A stretch of DNA of 24,667 bases from Chloroflexota bacterium. Lineage in GTDB: Bacteria > Chloroflexota > Ktedonobacteria > Ktedonobacterales > Ktedonobacteraceae. This document shows, one piece after another, positions 1-5,365 of the stretch (positions within the stretch are counted from its first letter, which is position 1; each line of letters begins with the position of its first letter). The position numbers were made by a program, and so were the translations under genes. The DNA lies in the NCBI GenBank assembly GCA_902810755.1, contig CADDYT010000090.1, forward strand, positions 1 to 24,667. The letters run 5' to 3'. The notes below the pieces were generated by a model, which made no database searches, was not told where the DNA came from, and saw only the letters and a list, made by a program, of their open reading frames with translations.

Positions 1-202
1 GGGTGGCCTGCTGCGGTCTCTAGACGACTTCTTTCCAGGCGGCACGAGCCGTCCGTGTATAGTAGGGCCACCCCTTGCGGGTGGCCTGGGGCGGGCTGAA
101 GTGAACGTTTCTGGGGCTACCCCTTGCGGGTGGCCTGAGTCGGGCGCGCACGGGCTGAAGTGAACGCTTATGTGACCGGTATTGCCTCTTGCCGGTGGCC
201 TG
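1..202. repeat. Cluster of GC-rich palindromic dispersed repeats
   Basis: The stretch ahead of the tRNA has no gene. It holds several copies of a unit with core CCCCTTGCGGGTGGCCTG, at about 71-88 and 120-137, with a diverged copy at 185-202 and a truncated one at 1-10. The unit is itself a hairpin: GGCCACCC pairs with GGGTGGCC around CTTGC. A second short unit, GGGCTGAAGTGAACG, occurs near 93 and 153. Bases 54-88 are identical to 16175-16209, and related copies lie at 11545-11642. The family is therefore dispersed in this genome. Its function is unknown; it could be a REP/MITE-like element. Confidence 0.8.
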
Positions 203-234
203 CGCACGGCGGTTTTTTCAATTGACACTTGTAG

Positions 235-240
235 TACAAT
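235..240 (+). promoter_or_regulatory. Probable -10 box of the tRNA-Arg gene
   Basis: TACAAT lies 11 bases before the first base of the tRNA, a normal distance for a -10 box with a very short leader. No matching -35 box sits at 16-18 bases upstream. The TTGACA at 222-227 is only 7 bases away, too close to act with this -10. Confidence 0.4.
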
Positions 241-251
241 AAAAGCGTCAC

Positions 252-324
252 GTCGCTGTAGCTCAGTGGATAGAGCGGCCGTCTCCTAAATGGCAGGTCG
301 TCGGTTCGAGTCCGACCAGCGACG
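252..324 (+). tRNA. tRNA-Arg (anticodon CCT)
   Basis: A full cloverleaf can be drawn. The acceptor stem GTCGCTG (252-258) pairs with CAGCGAC (317-323), with discriminator G324. A standard D arm begins TAGCTCAGTGGATAGAGC. The anticodon stem GCCGT pairs with ATGGC, with one G-T pair, around loop CTCCTAA, so the anticodon is CCT, which reads AGG as arginine. The T stem GTCGG pairs with CCGAC around TTCGAGT. CCA is not encoded. A T-run directly follows and probably ends transcription. The flanks AAAAGCGTC and GACGCTTTT extend the pairing beyond the acceptor stem. Confidence 0.95.
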
Positions 325-330
325 CTTTTT

Positions 331-1110
331 TTATGTATGCAGCGTGATGAGGCCGCGCTGAGCGGCGAGGGAGACGGCTTCGGTGCGGTTGGTGGCGCCG
401 AGCTTGCCCATGATGGAACTGACGTGGAATTTGGCGGTGCGCTCGCTGATGACGAGGTGGGCGGCAATCTCTTTGTTGGGCATGCCCTGAGCCAGCAGGT
501 TGAGGACTTCCAGTTCGCGCTCGGTGAGCGGCTCCTGCGGGGGCAGGTGGCGCGCGCCGCTCGCCCTGACGGGGGAAGCGGACACGGGCGAGCCGGGGGG
601 CGATTGCTGGCCCATGTGGCGCAGCAGTTTGGAGGCAACAATGGGTTGCAGCAGCGAGCCGCCCTGCATGGTGACGCGAATGGCGTTGAAGATTTCGTCG
701 CGCGGCGCTCCCTTGAGCAGGTAGCCGTTCGCGCCGGCCTGCACTGCGTGGATGATGCGCTCGTCGTTATCGAAGGCGGTGAAGACGATGATGCGCGGCA
801 TGGTTTGCCCTGATGATAGTCCCTGCCGTCCCTGCACCGTAAAGTGAGGACGTTGTGCCTGTTGCTGGTGCAGGAGGCGGATGGTTTCGACGCCGTCCAT
901 GAAGGGCATTTCAAGATCGAGCAGGATGATATCGGGCTGCATGCTGCGCGCGAGGCGCAGGGTCTCATCGCCGTTGGCAGCCTCGGCGATGACCTCAAAG
1001 TCGGGCTGCGTCTCCAGCACGGCGCGCAGCCCCTCACGCACGATAGGGTGGTCATCGGCGAGTAAGATGCGGATTTTCTGGTTCGATTCTACCGGTTGTG
1101 TAGCCGTCAT
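331..1110 (-). CDS. NarL/LuxR-type response regulator
   Basis: This is the DNA-binding response regulator of a two-component system, 259 residues from the chosen ATG. The receiver domain (about 12-145) has the acidic pair D19-D20, phospho-acceptor D65 in LLDLEMP, T111 and K133. The C-terminal 66 residues (194-259) are a LuxR-type helix-turn-helix beginning PLTERELEVLNLLAQG. An in-frame TTG at 1155 would give 15 more residues but would overlap the kinase gene, and those residues look unlike a receiver start, so ATG 1110 is preferred. The gene lies 26 bases after the kinase stop on the same strand, so the kinase is the likely phosphodonor. Residues 82-104 form a loop roughly 15-20 residues longer than usual between helix 3 and strand 4 of the receiver. 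The targets cannot be told from the sequence. Confidence 0.95.
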   Translation of the reverse strand: MTATQPVESNQKIRILLADDHPIVREGLRAVLETQPDFEVIAEAANGDETLRLARSMQPDIILLDLEMPFMDGVETIRLLHQQQAQRPHFTVQGRQGLSSGQTMPRIIVFTAFDNDERIIHAVQAGANGYLLKGAPRDEIFNAIRVTMQGGSLLQPIVASKLLRHMGQQSPPGSPVSASPVRASGARHLPPQEPLTERELEVLNLLAQGMPNKEIAAHLVISERTAKFHVSSIMGKLGATNRTEAVSLAAQRGLITLHT

Positions 1111-1136
1111 AGCAGCAGGCCTGACCTTTCTTTCTG

Positions 1137-2384
1137 CTAAGCGATGGGGACGCAAGCGGCGATGCAGGTGCCAGCCCCTGGCTCGCTGGAAATGCAGAGG
1201 GTGCCGCCGAGCAGTTTGATGCGTTCGCTCATGCCCATCAGCCCGAAGTGGGCCGCCTGCTCCTGCTCCTGCCCGCGCACCTGCCCCTGCTTGCCCACGC
1301 GCTCAGGATCGAAGCCACGCCCATCATCCTGCACGTAGAGGCAGAGTTTTTCTTTGTCGGCGACGAGTCTGAGCTGGATATGCCGCGCCTGCGCGTGCTT
1401 GCTGGCGTTGGCCAGCGCCTCCTGAGCCACGCGGTAGATGCCGGTCTCCAATCGATCGGCCAGGCCGGGAAAGTGCTTCGCGGGCGAGCAGCGGAAGGAG
1501 ATGCGGGCCGTCGTCTCTTCGCGGGTCTGCTGCACCAGCAGGCTCAGCGCCTCGCGCAGGGTGTGGCCTTGCAGCGGGGCGGCGCGCATGTCTATGACCG
1601 AGCGGCGCGCCTCCTCAAGGTTGCGCCGCGCCAGGGTCAGGGCACGACGAATGGCCTCCTGCGCTCGCTCCGGGCGCGTGGCGGAGAGAGCGTCCGCCGT
1701 TTCCAGTTGCAGCGTGATCGCGGCAAGGCCCTGGGCCAGCGTGTCGTGAATATCGCGCGCGAGCCGGTTGCGCTCCTCAATGGTGGCGAGCCGGGCGGCG
1801 GCGCGTGTATGCTCGGCGGAGATGCGCGCTCGCTGGATGGCCAGCCCGATCTGATCGCCGATGATGTGTAGCAGTTGCAATTCCTCCGAGGCCAGCTCGC
1901 GCCAGTCCTCGCTGGCGACGTTCAACACGCCGATGGCGGTTTCCCCGGCGTAGATGGGGACGCTGGCATGGTAGCGCAGACCCAGCGAGGTCGGGTCGCC
2001 CTCACGCTCGGCATTTTTCAGGCGGCTGCAGCGCAGCACGTCGATATTGGCCGCGCCCTCAAGATCGCCCTGCACAAACGTGTCCAGGCAGAGGCAGGAG
2101 CCGGTCATGCGCTGTGGGTGGTCGGCCAGGTAGGGCGGCAGGGATTGCGCCGCTGCCAGGTAAGGTTTGCCCTGCTCGTTGAGCAGCCAGACCCAGCCCG
2201 TGCGCAGCCCCAGCAGTTTCGTCACCTGCGCCAGCACCTCCTGCAACGCCTCATGCACATCTACCTTGCGGTTCAAATGGCCCGCGATGGCATACAGCAC
2301 TGCCAGGTCGCGGTTGCTACGCAGCAGCGAAGCCGTCTCCTGTTGCAACGCGGCATCTTCTTCGCGGGAATGATTCTCTCTCAT
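1137..2384 (-). CDS. GAF-domain sensor histidine kinase (HisKA_3/NarX-like)
   Basis: A 415-residue histidine kinase without membrane segments, so probably a cytoplasmic sensor. Residues 1-30 are a polar, possibly coiled-coil start. A GAF domain covers about 30-185 and may bind a small ligand or cofactor. The dimerisation and phosphotransfer part carries H213 in ARDIHDTLAQGL, the hallmark of the HisKA_3 family that pairs with NarL-type regulators. The ATPase domain shows the N box around N326, the G1 box DGRGFD (354-359) and the G2 box GLMGM (381-385). A Gln/Glu-rich linker at 365-377 sits in the ATP-lid region. The gene is first in a two-gene operon with the response regulator. Cysteines at C97, C99 and C119 in the GAF domain are notable, but metal or redox binding is only a guess. 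Confidence 0.95.
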   Translation of the reverse strand: MRENHSREEDAALQQETASLLRSNRDLAVLYAIAGHLNRKVDVHEALQEVLAQVTKLLGLRTGWVWLLNEQGKPYLAAAQSLPPYLADHPQRMTGSCLCLDTFVQGDLEGAANIDVLRCSRLKNAEREGDPTSLGLRYHASVPIYAGETAIGVLNVASEDWRELASEELQLLHIIGDQIGLAIQRARISAEHTRAAARLATIEERNRLARDIHDTLAQGLAAITLQLETADALSATRPERAQEAIRRALTLARRNLEEARRSVIDMRAAPLQGHTLREALSLLVQQTREETTARISFRCSPAKHFPGLADRLETGIYRVAQEALANASKHAQARHIQLRLVADKEKLCLYVQDDGRGFDPERVGKQGQVRGQEQEQAAHFGLMGMSERIKLLGGTLCISSEPGAGTCIAACVPIA

Positions 2385-2452
2385 GATGTATCTATACGTC
2401 TCAGGTTACATGACCGTTGCTGGTGAAATTGGACAAACAGTATCGGCAACTT

Positions 2453-2486
2453 CGTGTCATGCTGAGCGGGGGCGAAGCATGACACG
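2453..2486. repeat. Dispersed inverted repeat, GTGTCATGCT family, copy 1
   Basis: CGTGTCATGCT and AGCATGACACG form perfect 11-base arms around a 12-base loop, in the divergent gap between the kinase and the Rieske gene. The same element, with small changes, recurs at 3621-3656, 11402-11482, 20524-20555, 21462-21559 and 21597-21630. All copies lie in intergenic DNA, so this is an interspersed repeat rather than a gene-specific operator. Confidence 0.85.
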
Positions 2487-2586
2487 TTCGATTTTCCTAC
2501 GGAGAAGTATATCACTGACGGAAAGAGGTGTCGAGGGAGTTTCTATGGCTTCCAGGCCCTGCAACGCGGATTCTGAGCCATAGATA

Positions 2587-2595
2587 TGCTATAAT
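2587..2595 (+). promoter_or_regulatory. Extended -10 promoter for the Rieske gene
   Basis: TGCTATAAT matches an extended -10 (TGnTATAAT) exactly. It lies 49 bases before the ATG at 2644. No good -35 box is seen 17 bases upstream, which is common for extended -10 promoters. Confidence 0.6.
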
Positions 2596-2643
2596 AGCGG
2601 CTCAGAGGAACTCTTCTGTCACGACGAAAGGAAGCTTTTTACC

Positions 2644-3609
2644 ATGCTCAATGACCCTGTATTGTTGAATGACTGGCACGTGGTAGCCTATGCGCCAGAT
2701 TTGCAGGAGGGGAAGCCGATGGCCGTGCGCTTGCTGGAGGAAGACCTGGTGTTATGGCGCGTGGGCGACCACATCCTGGCCTGGCGCGATCTCTGCCTGC
2801 ACCGAGGTACGCGGCTCTCGCTCGGCAAGATCGAGGGCGAGACGCTGGTTTGCCCCTATCACGGCTGGACATATAACACGGAGGGGCAGTGCATTCGTTT
2901 TCCGGCGCACCCGAACCAGAAGCCGCCCGCGACGGCGCGCGCAAAGGTCTACCGGGCGCAGGAACGCTACAACTGGATCTGGGTCACGCTGGGCAATCCA
3001 GAGCGCGATATCCCCGAATTCGCGCAGTGGGACGACCCAACCTTCCGCAAAATCCACTGCGGCCCCTATTCCTTCAACGCCAGCGGGCCGCGCGCCGTCG
3101 AAAACTTTCTGGACGTGACGCACTTCCCCTTCGTTCACCAGGGCTATCTGGGCGACCCGGCCTTCCCGGAGGTGAGCGATTACACGGCGGAAATTGATGC
3201 GGAAGGGGTCACGGCAAAGGATATCACTGTCTATCAGCCCGACCCCGACGGCTCCGGCAAGGGGGCCTACGTCACCTACACCTACAAAGTCATTCGCCCG
3301 CTCACCGCCTACTTTATTAAGACCTCTTCCGGCGCTCGTTTTGCCATGTACTTTACAGTGACGCCGGTGAGCGAGCGCAGTTGCATTGCCTGGACATATG
3401 TCGCGCAGGACTACGATAATATCCCGGAAGACGAAATTCGCAAATTCGAGGACATGATTACCTGGCAGGATGTACCCATCGTCGAATCGCAGCGCCCGGA
3501 ACTGCTGCCGCTCGACCTGCAGGCCGAATTGCACCTGCGCTCCGACCGCACTGCCATCGCCTACCGCAAATGGCTGCGCCAGCTCGGCGTGACCTTTGGC
3601 ACGGTGTAA
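2644..3609 (+). CDS. Rieske non-heme iron oxygenase, alpha-subunit type
   Basis: A 321-residue Rieske oxygenase. The N-terminal domain binds the [2Fe-2S] cluster through C51-x-H53 (CLHRG) and C70-x2-H73 (CPYHGW). The catalytic domain has the mononuclear iron motif in ENFLDVTHFPFVH, with N154, D157, H160 and H165; a third ligand is expected from the acidic stretch near 276-281. The length fits the single-component-alpha group (vanillate demethylase or phenoxybenzoate dioxygenase-like), which needs a separate reductase; none is encoded nearby. The substrate is unknown and may be an aromatic acid, an ether or an N-methyl compound. The start is supported by an AAAGGAAG ribosome site about 10 bases upstream and an extended -10 box at 2587. 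The gene stands alone on its strand and ends just before a repeat hairpin at 3621. Confidence 0.92.
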   Translation: MLNDPVLLNDWHVVAYAPDLQEGKPMAVRLLEEDLVLWRVGDHILAWRDLCLHRGTRLSLGKIEGETLVCPYHGWTYNTEGQCIRFPAHPNQKPPATARAKVYRAQERYNWIWVTLGNPERDIPEFAQWDDPTFRKIHCGPYSFNASGPRAVENFLDVTHFPFVHQGYLGDPAFPEVSDYTAEIDAEGVTAKDITVYQPDPDGSGKGAYVTYTYKVIRPLTAYFIKTSSGARFAMYFTVTPVSERSCIAWTYVAQDYDNIPEDEIRKFEDMITWQDVPIVESQRPELLPLDLQAELHLRSDRTAIAYRKWLRQLGVTFGTV

Positions 3610-3868
3610 AATAACATCGGGCGTGTCATGCTGAACGAGAGCGAAGCATGACACGCTCATGGTCCATTCCCGATTGGGAGTAAAAATTCCCCTGTACAGA
3701 AGGAAGCTCTGTTACAACCCTGAGTGGTTAGCCCTCTTCCTGTACAGGACTGACACACCCTGTCTTCTGATAGGCTTGCCAGTAACCGAACGCTTTTTCA
3801 AGCTCGTGTTCTGATGCCGGTTTCCCTGTACGCTTTATATATCTTCTTCAAATCAAACTCTAGCGTGC
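3610..3868 (-). other. Predicted unannotated minus-strand transcript in a convergent gap
   Basis: This gap lies between two gene tails, so no promoter is expected, yet a near-consensus one points into it from 3875-3903. The resulting RNA would be about 250 bases, starting near 3868 and possibly ending at the hairpin at 3621-3656. No complete reading frame with a normal start codon is present. Two short open stretches look protein-like: one translates as KKIYKAYRETG, and a second, in a frame shifted by one base, as KPASEHELEKAFGYWQAYQ. This could be a decayed small gene or a small RNA. Evidence is from sequence only. Confidence 0.3.
3621..3656. repeat. Dispersed inverted repeat, GTGTCATGCT family, copy 2
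   Basis: GCGTGTCATGCT pairs perfectly with AGCATGACACGC (12-base arms) starting 11 bases after the Rieske stop codon. It could end transcription of the Rieske gene. Read on the minus strand it is followed by TTATTTT, so it might also end the transcript predicted to start near 3868. Confidence 0.8.
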
Positions 3869-3890
3869 GACGCCATTATAACCTGTACAG
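3691..3890. repeat. Four CCTGTACAG palindromic sites on a 48-base grid
   Basis: CCTGTACAG begins at 3691, 3739 and 3882, and a near-copy, CCTGTACG, at 3835. The start-to-start distances are 48, 96 and 47 bases, so the sites fit a period of about 48 with one slot empty. The core CTGTACAG is its own reverse complement, so the sites could be operators, or stems in an RNA. The copy at 3882 sits in the spacer of the promoter at 3875-3903. The sequences between sites do not resemble one another. Confidence 0.6.
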
Positions 3891-3903
3891 TTTCTCTTTT
3901 CAA
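3875..3903 (-). promoter_or_regulatory. Near-consensus sigma-70 type promoter with palindrome in its spacer
   Basis: On the minus strand TTGAAA (3903-3898) and TATAAT (3880-3875) are separated by exactly 17 bases, the optimal spacing. The spacer contains the palindrome CTGTACAG, where a bound regulator would block or reshape the promoter. Transcription would start near 3868 and run towards 3610, antisense to the end of the Rieske gene if it is not stopped. Confidence 0.55.
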
Positions 3904-3917
3904 GATTTGTTGTAGCC

Positions 3918-3976
3918 AGACAAAAGAGAGAAACCGCCCGTCCCGAACCGAGACAGGCGGTTTCTCTCTTTTGTCT
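3918..3976. terminator. Long perfect inverted repeat, probable bidirectional terminator
   Basis: Two perfect 21-base arms (3918-3938 and 3956-3976) flank a 17-base loop. One arm ends TTTCTCTCTTTTGTCT. The repeat lies 7 bases beyond the stop codon of the minus-strand secreted protein gene at 3984 and in the tail-to-tail gap with the Rieske gene, so a terminator role is the simplest reading. Confidence 0.75.
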
Positions 3977-3983
3977 GCGGTTA

Positions 3984-5168
3984 TTACGCCTCAAACTGAA
4001 TAGCCTGACAGTGATAATTCTCCGTCAGTGTATTGTTATCGGCGTGGCCGACAGCCCAGACATCGTGGGCGGAGACGGCGGAGACCGCGACAAGCTGGGT
4101 GCTGTTTGTGCCGGGGCTGGGACTCTTCACCACGTTCCACTGCTTGCCGTTCCAGTGTTCGATCAGCGTCTTATCAAAGACGGTGCTGGTGCCGTTGCTG
4201 CCCACCGCCCAGACATTGGTGGCCGAGATGGCCGTCACCGCCCAGAGGGAGGGATGCATGCCGGGGCTGGGGCTGGTGACCACCTGCCAGTTCGTACCGT
4301 TCCAGTTTTCAATCAGGGTCTGGATGTTGCCGTTGTTGGTGAAGTAACCAACTGCCCAGATGTCGCTGCTGGAGACCGCTGTTACGCCCTGAAAGACGCC
4401 GCCCTGGCCAGGGTTGGGGGTTGTGACGACGCTCCAGGCTGTGCCGTTCCAGTGTTCGGCCAGCGTCTGGCCCATGGTGCCGCTGGCTCCCACCGCCCAG
4501 ACGTCGGCCGAAGAGACGGCTGTCACGCTGGAAAGGACATCGTTGACCGGCTTCGGGCCGGGATTGGGACTTTTCACCACACTCCACTTTGTGCCGTTCC
4601 AGTGTTCGATCAACGTCTTCTGCCCTGAAGAACTGCTGGCAGTGAAGCCGACCGCCCACACGTCATTCGAAGAGACGGCAGCCACGCTGAAAAGTTCGTT
4701 GTTGATTGAGCCGGGGCTGGGGCTGGCAACCACGCTCCACGTTGTGCCGTTCCAGTGTTCGGTCAAGGTCTGCGTGACTCCCGTCGTGCTGACCTGGAAT
4801 CCCACTGCCCAGACATCGCTGCTGGAAACCGCGCTGACGGCATACATCGTATTATCAATTGTGCCGGGGTTGGGGTTTGCCACAAGGCTCCAGGCTGTGC
4901 CGTTCCAGTGTTCAATCACTGTCACCTGTCCGCTGGCCTGGCTGCCCGAGTTGCCGACGGCCCACACATCGCTGGCGGAGATGGCCGCGACGCCGCTCAG
5001 GCCACTGCCCCCGTTACTCCCATCGGGGCTGGGTACAACATTCCACGCGCAGGTACTCGCATTCGCCTGTGCGCTCGCTGCCCTTGCCCCTATCGTTTTG
5101 AACGATAGAGCGCCGAGTAGAACAATTACTATACACAGCAAGATAGCAATTCTGATAAAACGCGCCAT
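3984..5168 (-). CDS. Secreted seven-repeat protein with DVWAVG motifs (probable beta-propeller)
   Basis: A 394-residue exported protein. Residues 1-33 form a signal peptide or anchor (MARFIRIAILLCIVIVLLG, then an Ala-rich stretch). After it come seven repeats of about 46-53 residues, each reading roughly V-x-A-(V/I)-S-x-x-D-V-W-A-V-G, a short loop, then TLIEHWNGTxW, VVxSPNPG. Seven such Trp/Gly-rich units suggest a seven-bladed beta-propeller; no catalytic residues are evident. The repeats are also similar at DNA level (GTGCCGTTCCAGTGTTC recurs many times on the plus strand), which points to expansion by duplication. The ATG at 5168 has an ideal AGGAGG site 7 bases upstream, so it is preferred over the in-frame ATG at 5189. 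Function is not known; adhesion or a surface structural role is a guess. Confidence 0.85.
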   Translation of the reverse strand: MARFIRIAILLCIVIVLLGALSFKTIGARAASAQANASTCAWNVVPSPDGSNGGSGLSGVAAISASDVWAVGNSGSQASGQVTVIEHWNGTAWSLVANPNPGTIDNTMYAVSAVSSSDVWAVGFQVSTTGVTQTLTEHWNGTTWSVVASPSPGSINNELFSVAAVSSNDVWAVGFTASSSSGQKTLIEHWNGTKWSVVKSPNPGPKPVNDVLSSVTAVSSADVWAVGASGTMGQTLAEHWNGTAWSVVTTPNPGQGGVFQGVTAVSSSDIWAVGYFTNNGNIQTLIENWNGTNWQVVTSPSPGMHPSLWAVTAISATNVWAVGSNGTSTVFDKTLIEHWNGKQWNVVKSPSPGTNSTQLVAVSAVSAHDVWAVGHADNNTLTENYHCQAIQFEA

Positions 5169-5314
5169 TCTCTGTCCTCCTGACTTCATGTTGAATGGTA
5201 ATCCGTAAGTATCCTTTATCAGAAAGGAAGCATCTTGCTCATTACAATGCGCTTATGCGCGTTTTTGTCTCGACGAAGCAGAACAGCTTGTGCATGCGCG
5301 ATGCTGAAGGCAAA

Positions 5315-5358
5315 CGAAAGCGGTGATAAGGCGCGATCGCGCCTTATCACCGCTTTCG
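5315..5358. terminator. 44-base perfect palindrome after the BNR-repeat gene
   Basis: Bases 5315-5336 are the exact reverse complement of 5337-5358, with no loop. The centre reads GCGCGATCGCGC. The palindrome starts 7 bases past the stop codon of the minus-strand gene at 5366, the same distance as the repeat after the neighbouring secreted-protein gene. It has no clear T-run after it on the minus strand, so termination is likely but not certain. Confidence 0.65.
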
Positions 5359-5365
5359 CCGCAGT

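Noticed and set aside
222..227. TTGACA as the -35 box of the tRNA promoter
   Set aside because: It is only 7 bases from the best -10 box and no -10-like sequence lies at the right distance.
2752..3660. Long minus-strand frame opposite the Rieske gene
   Set aside because: The plus strand encodes all Rieske and iron-site motifs; the antisense frame has none of any family.
3691..3890. Regularly spaced motif as a CRISPR array
   Set aside because: Only 9 bases are repeated, one slot is empty, and the intervals are not spacer-like. It fits binding sites or RNA stems better.
3691..3890. CTGTACAG as a LexA (SOS) box
   Set aside because: The E. coli box needs CTG-N10-CAG and the Bacillus type needs GAAC-N4-GTTC. 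This palindrome has no such spacing, and no SOS gene is next to it.
5333..5340. GCGATCGC, the cyanobacterial HIP1 octamer
   Set aside because: It occurs once, as the centre of a long palindrome, and I noticed no other copies, so it says nothing about lineage.
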